Shown: positions 35,682-48,513, numbered from the stretch's first letter. The stretch is DNA of 64,000 bases from Castanea sativa (GCF_040712315.1 NC_134015.1:50871964-50935963), one strand, 5' to 3'. A program made the numbers and translations. Notes: generated from the letters alone by a model not told the origin.

Positions 35682-38600
35682 GCTAATTATTTCTGGGTTT
35701 GAAATTGGCAAGAAGAGATGGTTGAATTGAATTCTGCCAGCTCCATATTTTACTTCCAAAAAAATTATTAAAAAAAAAATCTGAATCTTACAGTTTGGCC
35801 CCATTCCAGCTCCTTAGATGTTCTAAGTTTTCAATGGATGGATAATATTCTTATGTGATTAATTGAAATCTTACAGTTTTTAACTTGATAACTATTTGTT
35901 TATTGTCTCTGTTTCACTTGGCTACATTCAAATTTTTTAAGTTTTTTCTATATGATTGACAATAGGGAACAAGATGTATAGAAGGAATTGTCCTAAACTT
36001 TCAAAGGAGGCCCATTGTTCAGGATGCAAGTGGTGAGAGAATTTCTTGGGAAAACCTTCAAAGAACACCCAATTTCACCTCTGCATTAACATATGCGAAA
36101 GAAAGGTATAAGAAATTTCTTCAGGATAATGCAGAGAAAAAAAGAGAGGTGGTACTTTGCACTAAGCCGTTTGAATCAATGGTTAATCTAAGACTTCTTC
36201 AAATCAACCATGTGAGATTGGAACGAAAGTATAAATATCTTCCAGCTGGACTGAAGTGGCTACAGTGGAAAGGATGTCCTCTGAAAGCTCTTCCTTCTGA
36301 ATTTCTTCCTCGAGAACTTGCTGTTCTTGATCTCTCCGAAAGTAGAATTGAGCAAGTGTGGGGTTGGTATAGTAACAAGGTGGCTGAGAAGTTGATGGTT
36401 ATTAAACTCCGCAATTGCTACAATCTAGCTGATATTCCCAATTTATCTGGGCACCAAACCTTGGAAAAGCTTATTCTTGAAGGTTGCTGTAGACTGACTA
36501 AGATTCATGAATCAATTGGGAACATGAGTACATTACTTCATTTGAACATGAGAGATTGTTCAAACCTTATTGAGTTTCCTACTGATATCTCAGGGCTGAA
36601 ACATCTTGAAAACCTTATCCTCTCTGGCTGCTCAAAATTGAAAAAGTTACCAAATGACCTAGGGAGCTTGAAGTGTTTGAAAGAATTTCTTCTTGACGAA
36701 ACTGCTATAGAGGAGCTGCCTACATCCATTTACCACTTAACAAAACTTGAAAAGCTTAGTTTGAAAAGATGCCGATTTTTGACAACACTACCCAAGTGCA
36801 TTGGACAGCTGTGCTCCCTGAAAGAACTCTCTCTTAATCATTCTGCTATTAAGGAAATACCTGATTCTGTTGGATCTTTATCAGACCTTGAGATACTAAG
36901 TTTGATAGGGTGCAAATCATTCACCACAATTCCTGATTCTGTTGGCAATCTCAAGTCTTTGACAAAACTTCTAATTTATGGTAGTGCAATTGTAGTACTG
37001 CCTCCTTCTATTGGGTTGTTATCATTTTTGAAGGAGTTATCTGTTGGAAAATGTCTGTCTCTTATTGAATTGCCTGATTCAATTGAAGGACTAGGTTCTC
37101 TGGTTGAGATTGATTTAGATTGGACATCAATCACACAGCTACCAAATCAGGTAGGTGATTTGAAAATGCTAAGGAAGCTTGAGATGTTGAACTGTAAACA
37201 TCTTAAATTTTTACCAGAATCAATTGGAAGCATGCTGGCTCTTATGACTCTGAACATATCCAATGCCAAAATTTCTGAATTGCCAGAATCCATAGGGATG
37301 CTGGAAAATCTTATTACATTAAGATTGAGTAATTGTACAGAGCTCTATAAACTTCCAGCATCAATAGGAAATTTGAAGTCTTTACAGCGGTTGCTGATGG
37401 GAGAAACTGCTGTGGCAGAATTGCCTGAAAGCTTTGGGAAGCTCTTGAGCTTAATGATATTAGAAATGCCTAAGAAGCCTTATTTTGAGTTACCTAGAAA
37501 CAGTGTGCCTAATTCTACAGTACTTCCAACTTCTTTCTCCAATTTATGCTCACTAAAAGAACTAAATGCTCGTGCTTGGAAACTATGTGGGAAGATTCCT
37601 GATGATTTTAAAAAGTTGTCATCATTGGAGATTTTGAATCTAGGCCACAATAATTTTTTCAGTCTCCCATCCAGCTTGATGGACCTTTCCAAGCTCAAAA
37701 AACTTTTATTGCCCAACTGTGAAGAGCTCAAGTCTCTCCCTCTGCTTCCCTCGAGCTTGGTGGAGGTGAATGTTGCAGACTGTCCTGCTTTGGAAAGGGT
37801 GTCTGATCTTTCAAACTTAGAAAGCTTAGAGGAGCTGAACCTTACAAACTGTGAGATGGTGGTGGATATTCCAGGCCTTGAATGCTTGAAGTCCTTGAGA
37901 AGGTTGTACATGAGTGGGTGCAAGACATGCTCATCTGTGGTTAAAAGAAGACTTTCTAAGGTTCTCTCTCTCTCTCTCTGCATATTACCTATCGTAGGCC
38001 AGAAACTTTCTTTCATGATATTTTCATTTAAGTAGAATCAGCTAAAATACATTTTATCCCTCCAAATTTGATCTCTAGTTTCAATTTTTGCAATATCATT
38101 ATAGTTCAAAGTTCTGTTGGGACTTGGCACTGCTTGCTCCAACCCAGTTGAGGTAGCTCTCAATGCAAAAAGGTTTTGAGGGCCTTCCTGGTCTTGCTCA
38201 GAAAGGCCTGTGGGGTTTCCATTCCTAGTTTTATTTAGTTTGATCTAGTTTTGAATTCCTGTGTGCTGTGAATATGGTTGTGTTTTAGTTTGATCTTTGT
38301 TGTTCATGCAGTCCTTTTGATCATGGATGTCAATTCCTCAGTATTTTTCGTCCAATTCAACGTGGTATTACTGTCATGTGGGGCTTATGTGATACTTAAT
38401 GTTTCCAAGATTAATAGGAATAGATAGGACTAAATTGATGGTAATTTAAAACTTTAAGATTGATATTGCAAAATTGATACAAGACAATAGGACCAAACGG
38501 ATAACAAATTCAAATTTGGAGGAACCAAAATGTACTTTAACTAAGAATAAGGATTTATTTTTCTAAAAAATTTTTATTGCAGGTTTCTTTGAGGAATATG

Positions 38601-39230
38601 TTCTCTCTTAGTATGCCTGGAAGCAAAATTCCAGATTGGTTTTCTGAAGAGGTAGTTAAATTTTCAGAACGCAAAAACCTTAAGATCAAAGGTGTGATAA
38701 TAGGTGTTATTGTCTCTTTCAGCCATCAAATACCAGATAACTTAAGAGATCAAGACCCCTTACTAACAGGTATACGAGCAAATATTGTCAAACTGAATAG
38801 ACCTGTGTTCAATGCAATGCTGGACATAAAGGGAGTCCCAAAGACACATGAAGATCATCTTTACTTGTCTCGGTTTCCAGAGTGGCATCCGTTATCTTTT
38901 TCATTGAAAGATGATTATAATATACATGTGACAATAGACGACCCACCCTACATTGAGGGACTCAAGCTGAAAAAGTGGGGGGTTCATTTGGTTTTTGAAG
39001 GTGACGATGATTATGATGGAAATGAAGAATCGTTGGATGAATCCCAACTGTCCATTTCAGAAAAACTAGCCAAGTTTTTCAGTTTTCCTGAAGAGGAAGA
39101 AGATCACATCCCCGAATCAGGCTGTGAAGTCGAAAGCCAAGTGCAAGAGATTGAGGAACAAGAAGAAATTGAAAGAGAGCCCCATTGGTGGCACTTTTTG
39201 CCGCTTTTTCGAAGGTGCTTCTGCTTTTAA
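32359..39230 (+). CDS. TNL-1: TIR-NBS-LRR disease resistance protein
   Basis: Four exons, 32359-32855, 33897-35004, 35966-37960 and 38583-39230, give 1,415 aa with all phases matching. The TIR domain (~18-165) shows WHVFLSFRGEDT, SIVIISQNYASSRWCLEELS (with the Glu region linked to TIR NADase activity) and YLVDPSDVRKQRG. NB-ARC (~190-520) shows the P-loop GMGGVGKTT at 224-232, kinase-2 LVILDDIR, GSRIIITTRD, GGLPLALE and MHD at 495-497. A large LRR exon (536-1200) begins GTRCIEGIV and contains regular L-P-x-S-I-G-x-L repeats. The last exon carries the post-LRR C-JID-type domain (SMPGSKIPDWFSEE) and an acidic tail ending WWHFLPLFRRCFCF. Known role of the class: intracellular immune receptor that senses pathogen effectors and signals through EDS1. 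Every key motif is present, so it looks functional. Confidence 0.93.
35642..35679. repeat. (GA)n microsatellite in TNL-1 intron 2
   Basis: About 19 uninterrupted GA units. Confidence 0.95.
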
Positions 39231-39930
39231 AGGAGGAGAAACTATACCTGCAAGGCTTCAGCCCCTTCGGAAAGCAACTAACTTCTGTTGCAACAGCAGC
39301 AGATACAACTTGTAGTCTTCATATTTATCTTTATTTTCAGCTATCATTGTTAACTTTGTTTATTATTCTATTACACACACCCTATTACACACTTTTTTTT
39401 TGAATTGAAATTGTGAGTTGAAGATACAATTTCCAACTTGAAAATGTGTTTTCAACTCACAATTTCAGTTGTTACACACTTTTTTGATCTGAAATTGTGA
39501 GTTAAAGATCCAAATTTTGACTTGAGATTGCCTTTCCAATTCACAAATTTTGACATGATTTTACTTAAACTATCACAATTTTAAGTAGAATCATACTTTG
39601 AAAATTAATTTTTCTAAAAGAACTAAAAACTATACTCCCAAAATAAACTAATTTAAATAATTATTTTGGAAAATTCTTCCTTAGAAATTAGAATTGAACC
39701 AAAATGACCGTTGGCTTGCTCTGTCAATCAGAACCAGCTTACAATAAATAACATAAAAAAAAACTCCAAAGTCTGTGCCTACCTTAATTGACTTTTCTCT
39801 TTCTTCTTTTTGTATAAATACCTTAATTTAGCTTGACTCTTCAGTCTTCACATTCCAAATATACACGCAGAATACAAATACAAATCATCAATTGGCATCC
39901 AATCTCGTAGAACACTGCAGCTAGCAGAAA
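39231..39930 (+). promoter_or_regulatory. TNL-1/TNL-2 intergenic region and TNL-2 promoter
   Basis: The TNL-2 promoter has a TATA box TATAAATA at 39813-39820, about 110 bp before the ATG, flanked by two W-box cores TTGACT at 39788-39793 and 39833-39838. W boxes are bound by WRKY factors in defence. The first 300 bp hold short direct and inverted repeats of a 'gaaattgtgagttgaaga' type (39400-39545), probably MITE debris. Confidence 0.65.
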
Positions 39931-42900
39931 ATGGAGGACAACGACCCCGTTTCCGTTTCGTCAACTCCACCACCACGACGAGCTTTCAGGCTACACTGGG
40001 ACGTGTTCCTAAGCTTCACAAGCGAAGAAGACACACGCCACAGTACTTTCACTACCAACCTCTACAGCTCCCTCCAGAACCATGGCGTCCGAGTCTTCCG
40101 CCATGACAATGCGTTCGGCCGCGACGACGTCGTTGTCGAGGCCATGGAGGACTCGGCTGCTTCCATAGTCATCATGTCCCCGAACTACGCGTCTTCGCAA
40201 TGGTGCCTCGAGGAGCTTTCAAAGCTATGCGAGCGCCAGAGACTACTCGTACTCCCCGTGTTCTACCGAGTTGACCCGGAGGATGTTCGGAGACAAAGAG
40301 GAGCTTTGGAAAAACATTTTAGGAACCATGAGGAGAGGTTCGGGAAGGACAAGGTTATGAGGTGGAGGAGAGCTATGGAAAAAGCTGGTGAAACTCCTAG
40401 TTGGGTTTTCAACAGCAGGTAATTCATTTCATAAAAATGGTGGAACTGGTTTTGCTTTTGGTTTTGATTGTGGTTCTAAGGATTCTGAGATTATTGGTTG
40501 AGTTGAAAACTTTAGCAGATTTTAATGTTTTATTGCCCAGCTTGGGATTTTCTGTATAAAAATTATAGATACGAGCAAGGCTTAGGTACATGACTTTGGT
40601 GTTGTTGCTTAAATTTCTCTTTTAAAATTCTACATGTGTATTTTTCTCATGAGATAAAAGTGTATTTTTTAACTAAATAGTCACATAACTGAATCGAAAC
40701 CTAAAAAACAGTAACTAAGGTACTCTACCTAAGTTTTACCTTATTGATAAATATACAAGATATTGTAGAATGAAGCCTAATACTTTATCACATCTTTAAT
40801 TAACATATCTTCTTTTTTTTGTTTTTTTTTACCTCTTTCTGATTTCTCGACTTATATCAAATCACGATAAACATGTTACTACATATAGAATTTCAAAAAA
40901 AATTTATTTATTAAAGGCCACTAATGGTAATTGATACAACAATGAAAAATTTTACTGTTCACCTTCTTGTGATAGGGCTACACATGGCGTAAATAATAAT
41001 AATAAAATGATGGTACAATACTAGTTGAGTAAATAGGGTTATTCTTGTTGCACATAGTTTATCACACGTTGCCGTACATACAATTGGTTAAAATTGTGTT
41101 TTCAAAACACGGTTTCACAATTTGAACTTAAATTGTGCAGTGTATGTATAGACTGTGTATGATAATTATTATCTGAGTGAATAAGGGTGGCTTTTTGCCC
41201 CTCTATAAAGAAAAAAAAAAAAAGTACCTTGTTAAGGTGATGAACATCACCGTTTAACCTTCTTTGTCATGTCACATATGCATAAAAATTATTGTTTAAT
41301 GGTTGTTAATTATTGTTTCCTGTTGATGTTATAGCCATCATTCACATTCATTTGGCATTACAACGAGTCAAGTCTTAAACTTTATGTGAATCCAAACCAT
41401 TTAGGTACTTTAATAACATATGGAAATAATTAACAAGAAATGTGCTGCTAACTATTAGTTGGTATTATCATTAACTCTGCATTTGAATTTTCTGTCGTCC
41501 ATTATCTTCCATCTTGGTTGGATCCAATTTATATTAAGTAATATTAGGAATACTACAAATTTTACCATATAGCCTTTACAAAATGATTTTTTACCAATCA
41601 CAAAAAAGTAATTCTGACATTCTTTTATTATGTTTTGAAATTCACCAGTCACATTCATTGCAACTTCAGTTTGTAAAGGTTATGTAGTAGAATTTATAAT
41701 ATCTTTAGCATTTTTCATTTATATTTGTCATCAAACTGGAAGCAGTAATAGTGTACACATTTATTCAAGTCCCTTCCATTGCTATTTGAGGTGTTATAGT
41801 ATATGCATCTTTGTTGCCTTTTATATTCTAAATTCCTAATGCCGTAATCATGTTTTTGTCAGTGAAGAAGCACAGTTGGTTCAGGCATTAGTCACAAGGG
41901 TTTTTATTGAATTGAGCAATACTCCAGTGGGTGTGGCTGCATACACTGTTGGGCTTGATTCTCATATTGAAAAACTGATGAGATTGCTAGATGTTAAAAA
42001 CAATGGAATCCAAGTTTTGGGATTTTATGGGATGGGTGGGGTTGGTAAGACAACCCTGGCTAAGGCTCTCTATGGTAGTCTTGTTGGTCACTTTAAGTAC
42101 CGGAGTTTCATTTCAAATGTTAGAGAAACTTCAGCCCAAGACAATGGTTTAGTATCTCTTCAAAATCAACTTATCAATAATATTTCTCCTGGTAAGGTGT
42201 CTCCTATAAGGGAGATTAATGCTGGTACCACTGCCATCAAAGAGATGGTAAATGAGAAGCAAGTTCTAGTTGTTTTGGATGACGTTGATAATATAAGCCA
42301 ACTAAATGCTCTAATTGGCAACAGAGAATGGTTTTATAAAGGAAGTCGAATAATTATTACAACCAGAGACAGAGAAGTATTATCCAAGCATCTTGTGAAT
42401 GAGTTCTATGAGGTCAGAGAGTTGGATTCATCTGAGTCACTACAACTTTTTAGTTACCATGCACTAAAGGAAGAGAAACCCACAGGTGCTTTCTTGAATC
42501 TGTCCAAACAAATTGTGTCTCTTACAGGAGGATTACCATTGGCTCTGGAAGTATTTGGTTCTTTCCTGTTTGATAAGAGGAAACCAAAAGAATGGGAAGA
42601 TGCTCTACAGAAATTTAAAGAGATTCGCCCACGTTATCTTCAAGATGTCTTGATGGTAAGTTTTAATGGATTAGATGAACAAGAGAAGTGTATATTCCTG
42701 GACCTTGCCTGTTTATTTGCTGAAATGAGAATAAAGAGAGAAGATGCAATTGACATATTGAAGGGTTGTGGTTTTAATGCTGAGAGAGCAGTCACAGTCC
42801 TCACCGCAAAATCACTCATTAAGTTTACTGAGGACAATATTTTGTGGATGCATGATCAAGTTAGAGACATGGGAAGACAAATTGTTCGAGAAAATAGCCT

Positions 42901-45900
42901 TGTGGATCCTGGCATGCGTACTAGACTCTGGGATCGTGATGAGATCATGACTGTCTTGAAGGATATGAAGGTACATATCATATCATGATACCTTTTATTA
43001 GGAAAGCTGTCTTATTTATCCTTAATGGTTTATGTGTGTGTCAGGCAATGCCACCATGAAGCTTGTATGCATGTAGTATAGCATGTTTATTTGTTTGACA
43101 ATCTGCCGTTAATTCCTTAATGACAGTTTTCAAATTGAAAATTGCCAGAGATGATTAGATCAGATTGTTGTATGATAAAAATTGACTTAAATTCTGATTT
43201 GACTTATTTATCCTTTAATGGTTCATGTGTGTGTCAAACAATGCCTCTGTCAAGCTTGTGTGCATGTATTACAGTATGTTTATTCATTGTCAAATAAGTA
43301 ATTTCGTATTTCTTGTCCACCAATGAATAAGATGAATAAGAGTTGGAGTAAGTAAGTAGTCCTGTAAAGTATGGTTGCTTTTGCATTAGTGGTCTTCTCA
43401 CATGGAAAGAGAAGACTTTTATATAAACATGGAGTTTCTTTGAATATTAGTTTGGTAGTTTCTTGTGGTTGAAAGATACCCATTCATGTGAGTTGAGAGT
43501 TTGAGACTGTTGGATGTATTGGGTGAGGAAGCATCATTGGGTGTATTGAGACTGTTGGATTGTGTGTCTTGTTTGTTAAGTTTGTTAGATAGTATTGAGA
43601 ATTTATTTTGGGTATATTGAGATTTGGGTTAGTTTGTGTTTGTGAGGTTTTTAAGTGTTGTTTGCTAGTAATGTTTGGTTGAGTGTGGTTGTAAACAATA
43701 TTGTTGATAGAGAATTTTGGTTAGTATTGCTGGTGCATGCAGTTATGGAGTTGGCCAAACCACGTTAAACTTTGCTGTCTATTGTGTATGTTTTAATTTC
43801 TTGTTCATGTTAAGCTTGCCCCAAATTACAACATATGGTACCATTCTAGAACTAGGGGGAAACAAAACAGATAGTGCAGGAGTCCATTCTATATGGCTGG
43901 ACTACCAAAAATGTCAATAATTATCCTAAGAAATATTTAGGTGCTCATTAATATATTACTTGTTTCCTTCTGTCTTCTTGCTTGCTACACCTTAGCTGAT
44001 TAAATTCCATTTGATTGACAATAGGGAACACAGTGTATAGAAGGCATTGTCCTAGACTTTGAAAAACGAAACATTGTCAAGCATCCAAGTGGTGACAAAA
44101 TTTCTTGGGTTAACTTTCGAAGGAAACCCAATTTCACCTCTGCAGTCACATACTTAAAGGAAAGATATAAAAGTTATCTTGAAGATCGAGCAGAGAAAGA
44201 GAGAGAGGTTATAATTTGCACCAAATCCTTTAAAAACATGGTCAATCTTAGACTGCTACAAATCAATAATGTGAATTTGGAAGGGGAGTTCAAGTATCTT
44301 CCTGTTGAACTGAAGTGGCTGCAATGGAAAGGCTGTCCCATGAAAACTCTTCCTTCAGATTTTTGTCCTTGCAAAGTTGTGGTGCTTGATCTATCAGAAA
44401 GCAAAATTGAACATCTGTGGTGTTCAAACAATTACAATGTATGTTTCTCTTAAAAATTCTATTGCGATTTTCATTATTGTTTGAGCTAAATTATGACAGC
44501 AAGGATAGGATGCCTGACATATGGAATAGATTTCATGTTTAAGCTGGTTTCCCCTTGTTATCTCCCACTTTTCTTTCTATTCAAAGACACTAATGTGATT
44601 GTGGCTTGTTCTGCTTATACATTTGGACGTTGAAATTTGATGACATTTCCCTTTCTGAAAGAAGAAAAACTTCTTGTTTACAGGTACTTGAGAACTTGAA
44701 GGTTTTGAATCTTCATGGTTGCTATAATCTAACTGCTATTCCAGATTTATCTGGGCATCAAGCCTTGGAAAAGCTTGATCTTGAGCATTGTGGTCGGTTG
44801 ATAAAGATCAATGAATCAATTGGTAGCTTGAGTTCATTACTTCACTTGATCCTGAGAGGTTGTTCAAACCTTATTGAACTCCCAAGTGATGTCTCTGGCC
44901 TAAAGCAACTTGAGAGCCTTATCCTCTCACGTTGCTCAAAGGTGAAAGAACTGCCAGAGAACATAGGCAGCATGAAATCTTTAAAAGAACTTCTTCTTGA
45001 TGAAACCTCTATAGAAATCCTTCCTGAATCTATCTTCCACCTTACAAACCTTGAAATGCTTAGTTTAAATGATTGCAAACTTCTGAAAGGGCTACCCCAG
45101 TTTATTGGAAAGCTGTGTTCTCTGAAAGAACTCTCCCTTAATCATTCTGCATTAGAGGAAATACCTGATTCCATTGGATCTTTAGCAAACCTTGAGGAAC
45201 TAAGTTTGAAGTGTTGTAGATCACTGACCAGAATCCCAGACTCCATTGGCAATCTCAAATCGTTGACCAATTTTTTTATAAATGGTACTAAAATAAAAGA
45301 ACTACCTTGGTCTATTGGCTCATTATCAAATTTGAAGCACTTATTGATTGGAGAAAATTATTTTCTTAGCAAACTGCCCGATTCAATTGGAGGATTAGCT
45401 TCTATAGTTGAGCTTAATATTGAGGGGACATCAATGACAAATTTGCCAGATCAGATTGGTGCCTTGAAAGTACTCAAAAAGCTTGAAATAAGGAAATGTG
45501 AATCTCTTATATCATTGCCAGAATCAATTGGAAGCATGTTAACACTTACTACTTTAATCATATTTCAAGCTAATATTAGTGAGTTGCCAGAATCAATAGG
45601 GATGTTGGAAAATCTTATTGTGTTAAGATTGGATAAATGTAAACAACTCTATAAACTTCCATCTTCAATAGGAAAGTTAAAGTCATTGCAGTGCTTGCTA
45701 ATGGAGGAAACCGCTGTGACAGATTTACCTGAGAGCTTTGGGATGCTCTCAAGCTTAATGATAATAAAAATGGCGAAGAATCCTCATGTTGAACTACTTG
45801 AAAACAGTACGCCTAAAGATGCTGTTATTCACAATACAAAAGAGAAGTTTAAGTTGATTGACTTCCCAACTTCTTTCTTAAATCTATCCAGACTCTGTGA

Positions 45901-46981
45901 ATTCAACATTTGTGCTTGGCAAATATCTGGTAAAATTCCTGATGATTTTGAAAAATTGTCGACATTAGAGATTTTAAATCTAGGCCACAATCATTTTTGC
46001 AGCCTTCCCTCCAGCCTGAGGGGCCTGTCCATCCTCAAAAAACTTACCCTGTCCCATTGTAAAGAGCTTAAGACTCTCCCTCCACTTCCGTCAAGTTTAC
46101 AAGAGGTGAATGTTTCAAATTGCATTGCATTGGAAAGTTTTTCTGATCTTTCAAACTTGGAAAACTTATGTGACCTGAACCTCACCAATTGTGAAAAACT
46201 GGTGGATATTCCTGGCCTCGAATGCTTGGAGTCCTTGAGAAGGTTGTACATGAGTGGTTGCAATGCTTGCTCCTCAGTAGTTAAGAGAAGACTTGCTAAG
46301 GTTCTCTCTCTCTCTCTCATTATATTTTTGCTAGGTAACATAAAATTTTATTAATAAATAGCCAACCTGAAAATACTTCCAAAATCTAATTGTGTCTCTC
46401 TCTCATTATATTAAAAAAACTAAAAGGAGAGAAATTTGAACTCTTGTGATATATATATTTTGCAGGCTCCTTTGAGAAATTTTCGCAATATAAGTATGCC
46501 TGGAAGCAAGATTCCAGATTTTTTTTCTCAAGAGGAGGTTAGATTTAAAGACTTTAAAAACCGTCAGATCAAAGGTGTTATCATAGGTGTTGTCTTCTCT
46601 GTCAATCATCAAATATCAGAGGACTTTAGACATCCCCTCCCTGCAGCTGCAATAGGGGACATTGAAGCAAGTATCCTCAAACTAGATTTCCCGATATTCA
46701 AAACAAGCTTGCAGTTAATGGGAGTACCAAAGACAAATGACAATCAAATCCACTTGTGTCAATATCCAAACTGCCATCCATTAGTTTCTTCATTGAAAGA
46801 TGGTTATAAGATACATGTGACAAAGAGAAACCCACCATTTATGAAGGGGGTTGAGCTAAAGAATTGGGGGATTTATTTGGTTTTTGACGGTGATGATGAT
46901 TATGAGGGAGACAAAGAATCATTGAACCAGAGACAGAAATCCATCCCAGAAAGACTAGCAAAATTTTTCAGTGACCTTTGA
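39931..46981 (+). CDS. TNL-2: TIR-NBS-LRR disease resistance protein, C-terminal tail changed by a frameshift
   Basis: Five exons, 39931-40418, 41863-42970, 44025-44438, 44684-46300 and 46466-46981, give 1,380 aa. TIR (~22-160): WDVFLSFTSEEDTRH (one residue longer than TNL-1 in this motif), SIVIMSPNYASSQWCLEELS, YRVDPEDVRRQRG. NB-ARC: P-loop GMGGVGKTT at 219-227, LVVLDDVDN, GSRIIITTRD, GGLPLALE, MHD at 492-494. Exon 3 (533-670) is the short pre-LRR exon starting GTQCIEGIV. Exon 4 (671-1209) holds most LRRs. Exon 5 has the C-JID-type motif SMPGSKIPDFFSQEE. Compared with TNL-1 the reading frame shifts right after KFFS, so the protein ends at ...FFSDL and the homologous acidic tail lies in another frame downstream. 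It is a tandem paralog of TNL-1 on the same strand, about 700 bp downstream, and probably functional apart from the tail. Confidence 0.92.
41541..41716. mobile_element. small MITE in TNL-2 intron 1
   Basis: Inverted ends (ttaggaatactacaaatttta.. with cctttacaaa; ..tgtaaaggttatgtagtag, aatttataatatctttagcat) pair over about 40 bp. The family resembles the element at 11998-12171. Confidence 0.65.
43013..43305. repeat. ~191-bp direct duplication in TNL-2 intron 2
   Basis: tttatccttaatggtttatg.. with gcttgtatgcatgtagtat at ~43015-43090 recurs as tttatcctttaatggttcatg.. with gcttgtgtgcatgtattac at ~43206-43280. There is no coding content. Confidence 0.75.
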
Positions 46982-47162
46982 AGAAGATGATTGTATCTCT
47001 AAATCTGGCAGTGAGGTTGAAAGAAAAATGCAAAAGATTGAAGAGAACAGAACAGCAAAGAACATCTTCATATGGCATGAGTTACTATGGTTGTTTACTC
47101 TTTCATTGTTCTTTCTTCCATCTTTGTGTTTAGTTTGTTATGCTTATGCTGTTAGTGATTAA
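46971..47162 (+). pseudogene. detached C-terminal tail of TNL-2 in a shifted frame
   Basis: An open frame overlapping the TNL-2 stop resembles the TNL-1 tail (acidic F-x-E-E-D, then S-G-S-E-V-E). It continues into a hydrophobic segment (LLWLFTLSLFFLPSLCLVCY) that could be a membrane anchor in an ancestral or allelic form. It has no start or promoter of its own. Read as what a frameshift cut off, it explains the shortened TNL-2; alternatively it is just 3' UTR. Confidence 0.6.
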
Positions 47163-47699
47163 AGTAATTTGCACCTCCTGTATGCACCTTTCATATGTAT
47201 TGTATTTTTTTTGTTTAATCATATGAATTGTTAATATCACATTCACTTATTACAACAGCCTATATATGACTTTTTAAAGTTACACGTTTTTTAGGTACAA
47301 TTTTATTTTGTCAACGTCTAGCAAATTAACAAATAAGATTTTCAGCAAAAAGTTAATCCAAACATATGATTCTTCTTCTTTCTTCTTCGGGATTATGTAT
47401 TGGAGCAATTGGAGACAAGTTATAGAAGAGTGGTTATTACTTCAACTCTTCTACTCAATTTCTTTCTGAAATACTTATTTGTTAACCAACAAAGTATGGA
47501 GATACAAAATTTTAAAAATTGTTGGCATGTTTATTGTCTTCAATACATAATAAAAATGATGTTAATGATGAATTGATATTAAATTTATTTTTCTTTGATA
47601 ACAAGTAGTGAAAAGGTAAATTAATTGAGGGAGAGCAGGCTGGATTTTGGATATTAGAAAATCTGGGAAAACTGTTGTAAGTCAATTAATCATATTAAA

Positions 47700-47750
47700 T
47701 AAACCGTTGCTGTGCTTTGTTTATCAGAATCAGCTTAGATAACTATTACA
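47700..47750 (+). pseudogene. fragment similar to the TNL-2 promoter
   Basis: aaaccgttgctgtgctttg..atcagaatcagctta matches 39707-39755 (gaccgttggcttgctctg..atcagaaccagctta) and continues through a similar taactattacat. The order agrees with the TIR-like fragment 2 kb downstream. Confidence 0.55.
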
Positions 47751-48342
47751 TGTATTGTATTAACAAGTAAAAGATATCACAGAGTAAAGCTAAATTGCCT
47801 AGTGTTCCGTGCACGAAAGGAAGCCAGATCATTATATGAACTAATAAGTTGCCCGTGCGATGCACGGATAATATTATAATGTTTTATATAAGATAAGTTT
47901 GGAGAATGTTGTACATATATTATATCATAATTATCATAGAACTTTGTTAGTAATGAGTTCATTATAAAAAGTAACAAAAGCTAAACAAAATAACGAAATA
48001 GAGATGAAATTTAGAATTTTTTTTTAAAAAAAAAAACCTTAATAAACCAAATGCTAAAATCCTCAATTCATACATTATTGAAATTCATAGAAAAGAAAGC
48101 ACACACAACATATAGAATATACAATCATCATTAAACCAAAACTCAAAAAAAAAAAAAAAACCATTAACCCAAAACTCAATTCATTGTAGGAAAAAAGTCA
48201 ATTTGTATTTCTTTATTGAAATATCAAGAAACTTACTTGAGAAAGAAGTTTTGGAGTCTAATGCAGATTGAATAGTCGTGTTGTTTTTCCTCTGCAAATT
48301 CAATTGTCATTGACTAAATCCCCTCCACCGTACCACCGCACA

Positions 48343-48513
48343 CCCTTGGTATGATAGTCACTCCACAAGTATTAGTACTTGTGGGGTGGGGTATGATGTA
48401 TGGGGGCAAGGGCCGGGGTTAAAGTCTCCAAGAAAGAGCTTTACATACATATACACTTAGATTTGGCTAGAGTAAAATTTTTATTTTGTATAAAAAAAAT
48501 TTTAAAAAAAAAC
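48343..48513 (+). mobile_element. SINE-like retroposon copy
   Basis: A tRNA-like internal promoter layout is visible: an A-box-like ttggtatgatagtca (48346-48360) and a B-box-like ggttaaagtctcc (48417-48429) about 60 bp apart, followed by a 3' region ending in A-rich runs (48490-48513). This fits a plant tRNA-derived SINE. Target duplications were not established. Confidence 0.6.

Noticed and set aside
36149..38035. LRR region as a separate gene with its own ATG
   Set aside because: The frame opens from a good acceptor at 35965 and starts with the usual post-NBS motif GTRCIEGIV, so it is exon 3 of TNL-1.
40930..41210. Possible MITE in TNL-2 intron 1
   Set aside because: The similar ends (gagtaaatagggtt / gagtgaataagggtgg) are direct, not inverted, and no target duplication was seen.
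47800..47880. Helitron end on the minus strand next to cccgtgcgatgcacgg
   Set aside because: The terminal CTRR is not exact and no TCTATACT start was found to the right; noted only inside the intergenic entry.
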